Below are positions 21,052 to 32,046 of a stretch of DNA of 64,000 bases, piece by piece (position 1 is the first letter of the stretch; the number at the start of each line of letters is the position of its first letter). A program made the translations under genes and the position numbers. The stretch is from assembly GCF_035046485.1 (NCBI RefSeq), contig NC_085137.1:315591164-315655163 (forward strand). The letters run 5' to 3'. A model generated the notes under the pieces. That model made no database searches. It saw only the letters and a list, made by a program, of their open reading frames with translations, and had not been told where the DNA came from. Source of the stretch: Aedes albopictus. Lineage: Eukaryota; Arthropoda; Insecta; Diptera; Culicidae.

Positions 21052-21310
21052 TTCGAGTGGGTCTGTGAGAACGCGTACCTCTCGACCCTGTCGCAGTCCA
21101 TCTTCTTCGTCGGTGCCATTGTCGGGGGGCTGCTGTTCGGTTGGATCGCCGATCGGTACGGCCGTATCCCAGCCCTGGCCGGCTGCAACGTGATCGGATT
21201 CGTCGCCGGTGTGGTCACCGCTTTCGTCGGCAACTTTTGGCAGTTCGCTCTTTGCCGGTTTCTGGTGGGGTTCGCCTTCGACAACTGCTTCACTATGATG
21301 TACATTCTGG
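21052..21310 (+). CDS. SLC22-family organic cation transporter, exon B (TM2 to TM4)
   Basis: Second visible exon of the transporter. It starts at a codon boundary with FEWVCENAYL, which continues directly from RTAATD of exon A, and codes 86 residues plus one base. The segments in order are TM2 (SQSIFFVGAIVGGLLFGW), the major-facilitator signature loop GWIADRYGRIPAL, TM3 (CNVIGFVAGVVTAFV) and TM4 (FALCRFLVGFAFDNCFTMMYIL). The DRYGR loop is the conserved cytoplasmic gate of this superfamily. The acceptor is TTTTGTTTTCAG; the donor is GTAAGTG at 21311, leaving phase 1. It is much more GC-rich than its surroundings. The exons for TM5 to TM12 were not found downstream in this window, so the next intron may be very long. 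Confidence 0.9.
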
Positions 21311-22438
21311 GTAAGTGCGCGCATATGCAGTTCATTACAAGCTAATTTGAAGTCAAATAATTATAAATGAGATAGCACCTACTGGTTTTGGAACGAATTT
21401 TGGGTACGTTGAATTCGAACTTGATATTTATTATGAGTCTGTTGAACCCTATGACTTAAGTAGGAATTGGTACCAGCGCGGTGACGATTCAAGCTCAACC
21501 CGAATAGGCAGTCAAGCAAATCGTTTTAGGTTATTTCCGTTGATTAATGACGCAGTAGACAAGTGAGTCACTTGAGCAGCTTGGGTGAACACCTCTAAAT
21601 TTGCACCAAAAATAACTAGGTGAGTGCCGTAATATCCACTTATAACAGGGTAGAACCAAGCTAGAACTGACCGTGCGTACTAAATTGGTCGTGGGTTTAA
21701 GTGAAGAGAACAAAAGTTCGTCAAGCAAATCTATTAATGATCAGTGAGCGGAAAGCGTGATTAATAGAATTTTGGGCCGGCTGTATGCGGAAGCTATTTT
21801 GCCAATCTGTTACGTATTTGGACATCTAAAGTGCCATAGGGTGCGAGCACCGGTTTTGGCCAGTCTATGGGAAATCATGTTTATAAAAATATCAATGTGT
21901 CAAATAAAAGGTTTCAATCTATATTTTGTAGGAAAAATGCAGGAATCAAGCTAATACTTGATTTTTGCATTAAAAGTGGCACTAGCCAAAATAGAAGCCG
22001 TGCGTCAGTTTTACCTAACTTATGTTCATTTTGACCAATCATGTGTTCTTCTTATGGGAGTGACTAAATTAGAAGCGCTCTAGCCAAGATAGATACATGG
22101 GTGCTGATATTTTTAAGGAAAATTATTTTTTCCTAGCAATTTTAATCAAATTCTATGGTTTTTACAACTTCAATCATCATATTATATTAGGATGTACATT
22201 GTACATCTAAAAGAAAGCGCGCATATTTTGAGAGAAAGCGCTCACGCTGCAAGCGCAAAAGTGCATTCCCGGCGGTAGAAGCACTTTTGCGCTCACCTTT
22301 GATGGTGCGCCCGCGTGCACAGAAATTCGATATGACCACACATTGACAAAGCAGAGCGGAGGAAAAAACAAGGATGGAGGAACAGGAGGCACTCAAAGAT
22401 TTGGACCAGTAGATCGAACAATTGAACGAGTGCAAACA
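21311..22438. other. Intronic sequence after exon B
   Basis: It begins with the GTAAGTG donor. No exon, tRNA or clear mobile element was recognised. The 22190-22440 part is GC-richer and open on the minus strand for 86 codons, but shows no domain. Confidence 0.5.
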
Positions 22439-22798
22439 ATGGGGCACGTTCGGTGTAGTACTAGATTTGTAGTAATGAGCTGAATTTTAGTATGGTGAGA
22501 AGGTCAATTCTCCGTTTCTGCAATGAAATGGTGCAAAAAGTGTGGGTATTATAATTCCTTGCCTAATTTGATGCTGTTTGAGAAAAACTTTGGATAACTA
22601 TGTTGATTATGTTGCAAGAAATGGAGAAAACAACAACACTGTTGCCCAAAGTTTTGCTCAAACAGCATCAAATTAAGCGGAATCACAATACCCACGCTTT
22701 TTGCACCATTTCATTGCAGAAACGGAGAATTGACCTTCTCACCATACTAAAATTCAGCTCATTACTACAAATCTAGTACTACACCGAACGTGCCCCAT
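22439..22798. mobile_element. Palindromic MITE, ATGGGGCACGTTCGG termini
   Basis: Inverted arms of about 150 bp run from ATGGGGCACGTTCGGTG inward and from CACCGAACGTGCCCCAT inward, around a loop near 22610. The arms are close to identical in their outer 100 bp. The target duplication is not resolved. There is no coding frame. Confidence 0.75.
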
Positions 22799-23402
22799 TA
22801 ATCGAAACCCAAGTAACAACCCTGTGTGATAAAAGGTTAGCATTTAAAATATATGTTTTTGTCATTACGTTGTAAAAACATCAACAGGGTACGAAAAACG
22901 GATCACGCCGAAAAACAAACGCATGTCAAGCGATGAGAGCAATAAAACAAATATCGCTTGCCGTGCGTGTGCAGATATTTCGGCGTTTCTGCTGAAATTT
23001 TCGACCCACATCATCGAATTCATGAGCATTTGGATGAATTAAGACTCTCACCATCCTCAGAGTAGAGTTTCAGTTGTAAAACCATGCGAAAATCACGATG
23101 TGAATAGAACAAGGCAAATATTCCTACCGTTTTTGTTGTGAACAAACTCGGGAGCGATTTTGTCATTATCTGCTAACGAAAAAACAAAGCGTTGTTGCCG
23201 TGCCTTCTTTGTTGCCTATTTTTCGCTTGCGGTGCCATATTTTGCGTACACTGAACATCAACTTTTCAATGAGCAAAAAAGCGCTAAAACGACATTCTTA
23301 AAAAAAAAACAAAAGTGCCGAAATGAACTACTTTTCGACACTTGTGCTGAAAAGTTGCATTTTTCCGACTTTTCGGGTCCGTATGAAGTTGATCACCAAT
23401 AT
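22799..23402. other. Unassigned
   Basis: No gene, RNA or clear repeat was recognised. Several GCG-containing words (CACGCCGAAAAAC, TTTCGGCGTTTC) suggest an old foldback around 22905-22990. The 81-codon frame at 23160-23405 has no known domain. Confidence 0.35.
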
Positions 23403-23644
23403 TAACTTCTTTTTCCGATCAGCCTAGATAGCTGTGTAGTGTCGGTAGCGGTTGGTTCAACTGGCTAAGAATAGCACTATGGACCGCCTGTTCCAGTGGT
23501 AGGAGTCCACTAATCAGGTGACCCCTAATTCAAGGTGTTATGCGGCTTTATGCTTACCGTGCCTAGGAATGAATGGTTAAGGGGGTCTTATAAAAACCTA
23601 ATCGCAAACGGAGCCTGTGGAGTACCAGGGCACCATCCACACTG
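23403..23644 (+). mobile_element. LOA-type LINE copy 2, 5' segment
   Basis: This matches 2275-2520 closely (TTAACTTCTTTT, CAGCCTAGATAGCTGTG, then the ACTATGGACCGCCTG block). The segment is cut off by a hAT-like element at 23645, and the LINE resumes at about 25540. A diverged minus-strand relative of the same segment lies at 36200-36420. Confidence 0.8.
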
Positions 23645-23919
23645 CAGTGGTGCTCAGGCTGGAGGGTACCGCGGGCCAAATTTGCAATTCGGGATCGACC
23701 TGCGGGCCGCATAAAACATCGATGCACAAAAACAACAAAAAGAACAATTCCAAAGCATATTTATTAAAAATCTGAACTGTTCAGAACTTATGTAAGGGTC
23801 ATACATTATAATCTATTGCCCTTCGTAGAGTTCAATTTAGATTCATAAGTTTGGTTGAGAAAAATGTTTGAGCTTCAAATTGAAATTCAAACAAACAATT
23901 TAGAAGTTGCCTCTAGAAT

Positions 23920-24780
23920 TGCCTTGAAGCCACTTCAAGAACTTGTCAGGCAGCTTTTACAAGAATTTCTTTTGAATCGCTCCAAAAGGTTTGCTGGATT
24001 TTCTCCTGAAATTTCTTGTGGAGTTGCTCCAAAAGGTTTTCGAGAAATTTCTTGAAGTTTCTTTTAGTTTTTCAAGAATTCTCTTGGAACACCTCCAAGA
24101 ACTCCTCTTAGATTGACCTTTGGAACTGCCCTGAATTTACTTCAGGAATTCCTCATTAATCGTTTCCAAAAATTTCTCCTAGAATAGCTTCCGGGTTTTT
24201 CCGAAAATTTTCCAGGAGTATCTTGAAGATTTTAGTAAATTCTGTCCATAAGTCTCTTCTAAAGTTGATGAAATACTTCATCATTAAATTTCTTCTAACA
24301 TTAGATTTTTAACAATTGTTTTCGGAAGTTTCTTCAACATTATCTTCTAAAGTTGCTGCTTAAGTTGCTTCAAATTTATTGTTCAAATTTTCCTCAGGCG
24401 TTCTAGACATCTGTTGTGTCTTGATGCAGTTGGTCTTGGAATCTTGTTTGTAGTTCCTCCTGAATATTGTCTTTTCGTTGCTCGAGGAATTTATTCTAAA
24501 GTTGTTTAAGAAATTTCTGTTGGAGTGGCACCAGAACATTTTTCTAGGAGATGCTATTATAATTTCCATGCAGTATCTCCTCAACTTTCTCATTGAGATT
24601 CTTCAGGTTTATTTTCTCCAGGATGATTTGAGTTTCTCCATATTTTTCGCTTAGAGTTGCTTAAAATTTTTCTCCAATAATGTTTCCTGGAGTTTCTCCA
24701 AAAATGTATCCAAGAGTTTCTCCAAAAGGGCACAGGAGACGCTTTATGAATCTCGCCTGAGATTTTTTTAAGTTCGTTCA
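23920..24780. repeat. Degenerate short-period tract, AAATTTCTTGAAG type
   Basis: Loosely repeated words such as TTTCTCC, AGAAATTTCTTG, GGAGTTGCTCCAAAA and GAATTTCTC continue for about 860 bp. The tract is the reverse-complement flavour of the one at 30100-31560. Many weak inverted copies make it hairpin-prone. It has no coding content. Confidence 0.65.
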
Positions 24781-25253
24781 GGAGTTTCGCTTGAACAATT
24801 TAAATTGGATTCGTAAGTTTTATTTCGAAAAATTTGTGAGTCTTATAATAGAAATTTAAACAAACAGTGAAAATTAAACAATATTGGTAACCAAGTTGAG
24901 ATTTGTTGAGAATTTTGTCAAAAACTTCGTGCTTTGTGTTTTTATGTTCTTCGGAAAGGCCAAATGTGAAATATTTGCTCACCGTTGCATTGACTGCGCT
25001 TAAAAACTGCAACTAATTTTTAAATGATTCAAGATTACATTTTTAACAAACTTTCATTTGATTCGTACCACTTATAAATAACAATAAGCTGGCTTCGTGA
25101 CTTAGCTGAAATGCCGAAATATTTCAGAGTTACGATTTCGAATCTTACCAGAACGGATTGTTCTTTTTGTTTATTTAACATTCAATTTGTGTTCAACACT
25201 GTGATGATTGATCAGCATTTTTTTGTTTGATTTCTTAGTAAATTTAACGAGTT

Positions 25254-25391
25254 AACTATCATTTAAAACGGCTACGCAGTCTCGAAATTAGCAAACGATG
25301 TTTATTACTTGCCCAACGTTTCGACACGTTGGGCAAGTAATAAACATCGTTTGCTAATTTCGAGACTGCGTAGCCGTTTTTAATGATAGTT
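25254..25391. repeat. 138-bp foldback with 66-bp arms
   Basis: The arms 25254-25319 and 25326-25391 match with one mismatch around the 6-nt loop TTCGAC. The outer arm carries ACGGCTACGCAGTCTCGA, a word shared with the foldback at 55569-55703. The centre holds CGAAACGTTGGGC on the minus strand, the 3' half of the hammerhead-like pattern, but no CUGANGA box. Confidence 0.8.
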
Positions 25392-25705
25392 GAAACGATA
25401 CAGTCGAACCTCCACTAGAATGTAACGAGTTATTTCAAATAATCGTTCAAAAATTTCGATTCGTCTTAAAGTACTCCGCGGGCCGCATCTTAAGGCTTGA
25501 AGGGCCGCATGCGGCCCGCGGGCGCATTCAAATCGATACCGATCTGGCTTTATTGTTGCTGTTCTTTTGTGTGCTGTGATTGTTAAGAGTTTAATCTAGC
25601 CTAGTTTGGGTAGTGGCTACGGTTAGAATAGCTCAGATCAATCTTCAGCACAAAAGAACAGCAACGATCAATCTTTGCAGACTTATGCAAAATGGTACAG
25701 CCTAA

Positions 25706-26500
25706 GTGGCGTTAATCGAAGAACCTTACTTTCGTAAGAGGAATTTTTATCTAGGAAACCTTGTGAATTCGGTGTTTGCTACTTTAAGTAAAAATGAAAT
25801 TGCAAACTCGCGTGTCATACCTCGAGCATGTGTGCTTGTAAACAACGCAATCGTTGCTACACTCATCTCTGAGCTAACCACTAGAGATGCATGTGCTATC
25901 ATAATCGATGTGTTTGTTGGAAACCTCAACAGGAAATACGTTTATTGTTCGGTTTATTTACCGCATGATGAACCGTTACATACGGATGCTTTAAAGCAAG
26001 TCATCGCATACTGCACTTCAAAAGACCTTCCGCTAAATGTTGGCAGTGATGCCAATGCTCACCATATAATCTGGGGCAGCTCAGACATCAATTTGAGAGG
26101 CTTCAGTTTGATGGAAAACTTCAGTAGTACAGATCTTGGATTACTTAACATAGGCAACCGCCCAACCTTCATGGTATCTGCTAGAGAGAAAGTGTTAGAC
26201 ATAACGCTTTGCTCTAGCGGAATTAGTCACGAACTGACCAATCGCTACATCGTTTTTGAACATGTGAATGTTACTTCGCAAACTTTGCGTTTCAGGAACC
26301 CCCGGTCAACCAGCTGGGATCTCTTTACCGATTCGGTTGCATCCAAATTTCATGGATACTCACCATCCATTGGCATTCCGAGTGATTTAGATGATGCCGT
26401 TGATACTACAACGGCCTTCGTTATGGAAGCTTTTGAAGAAGCTTGCCCTCTGCGGTCGGTCTGTGAAGACCACAAGAGAAACCCCTTGGTGGAACTCTGA
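25706..26500 (+). pseudogene. LINE ORF2 endonuclease domain (EEP fold), decayed
   Basis: The 264-codon frame is the N-terminal endonuclease of the retrotransposon, which would nick target DNA to start insertion. Recognisable pieces are the CAIIIDVFVGN and YVYCSVYLP strands, the NVGSDANAHHIIWGS box (intact elements read GDxNAHH, here the G-D step is SD), and LGLLNIGNRPTFM followed by the LDITLCSS box. The SDH box expected after the LDITLCSS region is gone: the text jumps from ELTNRYI to EHVNVTSQTLRF. It reads into a stop at 26500 with a frameshift, since EACPLRS continues in another frame. It is non-functional. Confidence 0.82.
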
Positions 26501-26991
26501 TCTGGCGAAGCTCAGGAAACAATGTAGAAAGAGTTGGAACAGACGACGTTCGGCTGGATCGCAGGCTTTCAGGTCGGCTCGCAAGGCTTACCAGAAAGCT
26601 CTTCGGTCTGCTGAATGATCCGGCTGAAAAAAACCTTTGTACAAATGTTTCCAGTTAGAGTGAAGTCGGTTGAACAAAATCCTTGCAAAATCTAAGGATT
26701 TTCAAGTGAACGAACTTCGTTTGCCAAATGATGATTTCACTTCCTCTGATGAGGATGTTTTGGAAAGTTTATTCAGTACACACTTCCCCGGATGTGTTTG
26801 CTTGTTTGCAGTTTTGCTACAGGATTTTTCCCAAATCCTGGCGGAATGTTACTGTAAAATTTATTCCGGAAGTGGGTCGTGCGTCGTATGAAGAAGCAAA
26901 CAATTTCAGACCTATCAGTTTGACCTCTTTTCTTCTGAAATGATTAGAACACAGTGTCGATCATCACATCTGTGATGTTCATCTGGCCAAT

Positions 26992-27979
26992 GTGCCTCTT
27001 CATGTGAACCAACATGCTTACCAATCTGGAAAGTCCACTGTGACTCTTATACACAAAGTTATTTACGATATCGAGAAGGCATTCGCTCAAAAGCAATCCT
27101 GCTTGGGTGTTTTCTTAGATATCGAGAGTGCCTTTGACAACGTGCCTTTCGATGCCATATTGAAAGCCGCACGGAGTCATGGTATATCTCCAATGATATC
27201 CAATTGGATGCACCAAATGCTCAAAAACCGACATCTCTTCTCGACATTGCGTCAAGCGGCGATTAGGAAATTGAGTGTTTGTGGATGTCCCCAAGGGGGA
27301 GTCTTATTACCACTTTTGTGGAATCTCATAGAAGATATGCTATTGAGGCAACTCAATAATAGCGGTTTTCCTACTAATGGTTTTGCCGACGACTATCTAA
27401 CGTTGTTAGTCGGTATGTGCATCAGCACTCTTTTCGACCTGATGCAAAACGCTCTTCAGGTAGTAGAGGGTTGGTGTCGCCAATATGGCCTTTCGGTTAA
27501 TCCGAGTAAAGCATCTATTGTTTTTTTTTTTCACGGAAAAACGAAACCGTAATGGCGTTCGACCTTTGCGTGTCTTTGATTCTGAAATCGATGTGACTGA
27601 ACAGGTAAAGTACGCTGGGGTCATTCTTGATTCCAAGCTTTCTTGGATACCTCATATTGAGTTCAGAATCAAGAAAGCTTGTATGGCCTTCGAGCAACGC
27701 CGGCGAACCTTTGGTACAACTTGGGGTATAAAACCCAAATATATCAAATGGATTTACACAACTGTTGTTCGTCCAATATGGATAGCAAAAGGGCAAAGTG
27801 AGAACGGTTCAATCAAAATTAGGCCATCTTCAAAGGATCTGCTTAATGGCGATGTCTGGAGCTTTCTCTTCAACTCCCACGGCGCGGCGCTCGAAATTTG
27901 CTTTGACGTTGCCCCACTACACATTCATCTCAAACAAGAAGCACTTTCTTGCACCTTTCGCCTATGGGTACTCGGTTGA
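26992..27979 (+). pseudogene. LINE ORF2 reverse transcriptase domain, decayed
   Basis: The first frame (26992-27552) contains HVNQHAYQSGKST, the LDIESAFDNVPF palm box (LDIEGAFD in intact relatives), CPQGGVLLPLLWN, and FADDY at the catalytic step. A run of T and a frameshift near 27520 shift it to a second frame (to 27979) with VKYAGVILDSKLSW, IKKACMAFEQRRRTFGTTWG and PKYIKWIYTTVVRP. The final AALEICFDVAPLHIHLKQEAL segment is in yet another frame before 27960. It is clearly inactive. Copy 1 keeps only short patches of the same region (3780-4080). Confidence 0.82.
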
Positions 27980-27985
27980 CTAGAG

Positions 27986-29123
27986 GAAACTCCTATGAAC
28001 CGCAGTTCAACACACACCTCGTTAATTCCACTTTTGGTGACAAAACGTCAATAAAACATTATTATTACTTAGGAATCAATTTATTAAAGAGTTTTGGTGT
28101 ACTGGAGCAAAACCGGGACAGGTTGTATGTGAATATACTGCACACACGGTGTTAATTTAATCACGATCAATTCGATACAGCCCGTCTAAGACACCCGATA
28201 AATGTCCCATCACTAACCTGCTCATTACCCAGGAGTCGCATACTAATTGAGATATATGCTGAACTGTTTAGCATTCGACACAGTAATTCCGATTGATCAA
28301 GTCTAACAGGCTTATTAACCCATTTCCAACGAGGGGTAGCCGTAGCGCCTTAGAAACAATGGGTGTAGCTCGAGCGACGGACGACTACCGTGCCAGATTC
28401 GATTAGGTATCACAATCAACAACAGTCAACACCGTCTGTCTGTCACCTGGTATTCACTGCACGCGGTACGACTAATGTGACAAACCACCTTCCATTTAAG
28501 AGATAGGGGAATGTGTTCCCACTGATTAGCATATGTATGAGAACACGTTCTAAGAAGAATGCTCCTATGCGAAACTGTGGGTGGTGGATGGATAGTGGTA
28601 AGGGGTACATTGAGCTGCGTTACACACCTGCCTGCTCTAAGGTGTATCGTTTGATCCTGATGCATGTGCTGCTGGTAGCAGCATGCATTGCATGTGCATG
28701 TGAATATCAAATCATCGGCACTTGAACAAAGCATTTGATGTTTAACATCGTGTACGTCGTGACTGGAGGGAAAATGTACCTAAGCAAAAACAATTGCAAA
28801 CATGGGGTTTTGTGCGACTTATGGTCGCCGAGCTACTAACTAATGCCCTCATGATGGAATGATACGGTTGTTGCAACGTTTCAGTAGATGCAAGAAGGGA
28901 GAACAATTAGTTGAGCAATTAATATATCAAGTTCGTGACAGATGGTGTTAAGATTTGAATAAATTTATAAAAAACTGTAGTTACTATAGATAAAAGAAGA
29001 ACGAATAATAATTTATGTTTGAGTAACATATATTCTTCATATGAATAATGAAGTTTCACAACGCAAATCTTTTCGGAATATCTTTGTACTCTTCGTATTC
29101 TGTAGTATTAAATATGTTGTTAA
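27986..29123. other. Unassigned single-copy-looking sequence
   Basis: No repeat or gene was recognised. The 28140-28800 part is GC-richer than the surrounding DNA, with frames open on both strands (28426-28734) that show no domain. It could be host intron with regulatory content. Confidence 0.35.
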
Positions 29124-29379
29124 TACAGTAAGGACCCGATTTTGTCAGGCCCTGGTAGCATTTTGGGCTGACAAAATCGGTTACCTGACAAATTCGGGAC
29201 ATTATTTTAAATTATTTTTTTTATTCATGAAAAATTGTTCTGAGCACGTCAGAGACGGAGAAAGGTGTGGAGGGTCTGCTTTGGGTTCGTTCAAATATTA
29301 CGTAACGCCAATGAGGAGGGGGGGGTGTCCAGCGCTGTGTTACGCTTTATACAAAATTTTAAAATGTCTCTTTCAAAAC

Positions 29380-29705
29380 TACCCGAATAGAGGTGAAGTA
29401 CTGACGATCAAAACGTGATATTGGTTGATTGATATAAGAGATAAAAGATCTGAAAATAATATCTGAAAAATGTTCCTGCAACATCTGAACAATTTCGTAA
29501 CTTGATATTTCAAGATCAAACGAATAGCTTGCTGCTATTGGTTAGATCTTACAAGATCTAAATATGATCTGATGATGATGTTCAAGGAGTAAAATTTAGA
29601 TATTATTTTTAGATTTTTTATCTCTTATATCAATCAAACCAATATCACATTTTGATCTCAATATCAAAATATGCTATTATTGAGCTTTTTTCTTCTACCC
29701 GGGTA
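29380..29705. mobile_element. MITE with TACCCGRRTAGA termini
   Basis: Inverted arms begin TACCCGAATAGAGGTGAA and, from the right, CTACCCGGGTAGAAGA; longer inner inverted matches include GATATTGGTTGATTGATATAA with its complement near 29625-29645. It is related to the left part of the 8787-9404 element. No frame. Confidence 0.6.
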
Positions 29706-29875
29706 GTTACGCGGTGGAGGGATAGCTGGAATTGCCAAATTTTACGTTACGGAATATTTGAACGAACCTTTTGTGGTAAAAAAATCGAATGGGTGTTAAG
29801 GACACAGATAAAAATGATATTTGGCAAAGTTAACATTCAGTGCTTTTTACAGCAGAACGATTAAATCATGTATTT

Positions 29876-29960
29876 CTTTTTCTTCTTGTCAGAACATCCC
29901 TACTGGAACACAGCCTTCTCCAAGCTTATACCAATTGTGGTCTACGGAAGACAGTTGGCA
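29876..29960 (-). mobile_element. Feilai 3' fragment, minus strand
   Basis: TCTTCTTGTCAGAACATCCC followed by GGAACACAGCC is the decayed complement of the Feilai tail. Only the last 40 bp or so are recognisable. Confidence 0.45.
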
Positions 29961-30099
29961 CTGGGTAGCGCAGTTTAAATCATAACATCTAACTTTAGCT
30001 GTCAACGAATGGAAATGAACCAACATCTGATTGACAAGTATATACACTCATACTATCCGAATTGGCTATGTTTCCGCTGCCTTTCCACTTTAATTTCCA

Positions 30100-31560
30100 G
30101 AGCCTAATCTCTAAAAAAATCTCTGGAGATATCTTTGAAGAAATGATCGGGGGATTTTTTAAAGAAATTACCCGAAGAAATACGGAACGTAATCCTTAAG
30201 ACATTTTCGATGGAATCCCGTAAGTAGTTTCTGCAAAAATCTTTACAGCAGCTCCGGATAAATCCATTGAGTAATTTCTGAAAAAAATCCTTACTGCAAT
30301 CTCTGTAGAAATCTCTAGAGGCATTCCTTTAGAATTTTCTGAAAAATCATTGAAAGAATCCCTATTGCAATCTTTGAAGAAATCTCCTTGAGAAATCCAT
30401 GGAGCAATTCCTGAAAAAGTACTGGGGAAATACCTGAAGCAGTTAAAGAGAAATCACAGCAGAAATGGGTTGTTAAATTCTAGCATGAATTCCAGACGAA
30501 TTTCCAAAAAAAAAATCTAAAGGAATTTCAGAAGCAATACCAAGGTATTTTCGTCAGGTAACCCTGAAAAAATGTCAAGAGGGACCCCCGGGGAATCCAT
30601 AGAGGATGCCCCATTGGGAAATCTAACAGAGGAATCATAGTAAAATCTCTTAAGGAATTCTCATATGAGTAATAACTGAAGGCATTGATAGAAGAACATT
30701 TTAAGAAATTCCTAGAAAGATCCCTGAAGGAATCCAAAGAGGAATTCTTGAAAAAATCCCTAGGGAAATCGCTAGTTTTATTCATCAATGGGTTGGCTCC
30801 AGGGGCACGTTCTCTTCCATTAGGGAAATTTGTGCCTTCCGTAGATTTATTGGACTAATTCATATAGGAATTATTGCAGAAGTATCTACAGAATTCTCTG
30901 AATACATCACTAGAGGAGTTCCTCTAGAAATTACAAGATAAAGTCCCACAGGAATACCAGCAAAAATTTCTGGAGGAATCTCAACAGGAGTTCGTCAACC
31001 TGGGGGTATCATAGGAAGAATGCATGGACAATTCTTAGGGAAATATCGGAAAAGGCTCTTATAAAAAATTCCAGAAAAATTCTTAGAAGAACTCCAGCAG
31101 AAGTTCCTGGACTATCCAAGCAAATATGTATGGAGAAATTCCAGTAGGATGTCTTGGAAGAATCGGTAGGAAAATCCTGAAAGAATATCAGCAAAGCTTT
31201 TGGAGGTATCCTAGCAGGAGTTCCAGAAAGCTTTTGGAGAAATCACAGGGGGAACTCTGGAAAAATCTTAAAGAGACACACCTTAATAAATCGTTATAAA
31301 ATTCCCGAAAGAATTCTTTTAATAACTTCCGGCGGAATTCTTGGAGAAATACCAGCAAAAATACTTACAAGAAACCACGCAAAAGTTCTTAAAGGAATCG
31401 CAGCAAGAATTCCTGAGGGAATCCCATCTCGAATTCCTTAAGGGTTTTCAATAAATATTCCGACAGCAATTTTTGAAGCAATCCAAGCCGAAAATTTACA
31501 ATACAAATATCATAATGAATATCTGGATCAATCCAAACCAGTAAACCTAGAGGAATCCCA
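30100..31560. repeat. Degenerate short-period tract, GGAATTCCTGAAGAAAT type
   Basis: For about 1.46 kb the sequence repeats loosely the words AAATTCC, GAAGAAATC, GGAATC and TTCTTGGAG. Spacing between related words averages 20 to 30 bp with no strict period. Both the forward and complementary forms of GAATTC-centred words occur, so the tract is rich in short hairpins. No coding content; open frames inside are accidental. Confidence 0.7.
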
Positions 31561-31657
31561 AAGATGTCAGAAAGAAAAAGTAAATGGATTGACTTGTATT
31601 CAAAACAAGCGTTTATTGTTTGTTCTGTTCCAGAGCAAATTAAGAAGAATAGTCTTT

Positions 31658-32046
31658 AAGCCCATGTGGTAAGCGCACGTGCAATCAGCAAAACCAGGCT
31701 AAGGGTAACGAGTTTCATTCCCAGTTAGGGCAGAATCCATTTCATAATCGACATTTCCTTAACCCTTCAGCACGCGCGCTGTTGTAAAAAGTGCAACACT
31801 ACCAAAAAACCTCGCTCGTCGTATACAGCGCGAGCGTGGTGCAGTTTCGGTTGCTTGATGGCGCGTGTCCTGGAAGGTTAATACCTTGTATATAAAATAT
31901 CTTCATGACTACCACACGATACACAAATGCAAAATAAACATTGACTGTGGGGGATCTCAGTTGAAAATTGTAAAAGTTGTCATAAAATACTAAGCTGAGG
32001 AGCAGACTGTGTCCCAGTTGGAACGTTACGCCAAGAAGAGAGAGAG
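31658..32046 (+). mobile_element. Feilai SINE split by a TTAA MITE
   Basis: The SINE head (CCCATGTGGTAAGCGCACG), box B-like GTTTCATTCCC, middle (CATTTCCTTAA, then TACCTTG) and tail (CTAAGCTGAGGAGCAGACTG to CGCCAAGAAGAGA) are all present but diverged. A 115-bp MITE has inserted at its TTAA. Removing the MITE restores the expected Feilai order. Confidence 0.8.
31759..31881. mobile_element. TTAA-flanked MITE inside Feilai, 115 bp
   Basis: The element 31763-31877 lies between TTAA at 31759-31762 and 31878-31881. Its ends CCCTTCAGCACGCGCG and CGCGTGTCCTGGAAGG are imperfect inverted repeats. A TTAA duplication is typical of piggyBac-mobilised elements. Confidence 0.75.

Larger units (their letters stand above)
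23645..25523. mobile_element. hAT-like element splitting LOA copy 2, right terminus lost
   Basis: The left end CAGTGGTGCTCAGGCTG, followed by GCGGGCC and GGGCCGCATAAAA, and the right part GGGCCGCATGCGGCCCGCGGG have the form of Charlie/Buster-like hAT termini. The final CACTG of the right end is missing, and the LINE resumes about 17 bp later with part of its own sequence deleted. No transposase is coded. The interior carries a degenerate repeat tract (23920-24780), a foldback (25254-25391) and a lone pogo-like end (TACAGTCGAACCTCCAC at 25400). Confidence 0.6.
25540..27985 (+). mobile_element. LOA-type LINE copy 2, body
   Basis: Continuation of the LINE cut at 23644. It carries an endonuclease frame (25706-26500), a damaged linker (26500-26990), reverse transcriptase (26992-27552) and a thumb/C-terminal part (27550-27979) in shifted frames. 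It ends without an RNase H domain or an A tail, so the 3' end is missing. The 3' UTR-like region of copy 1 (4190-4360) is absent here. Confidence 0.8.

Noticed and set aside
29100..29210. Retroviral-type primer binding site next to the TTTTGTCAGG words
   Set aside because: The sequence is explained by pogo-like termini with TA flanks and a matching inverted end at 32342.
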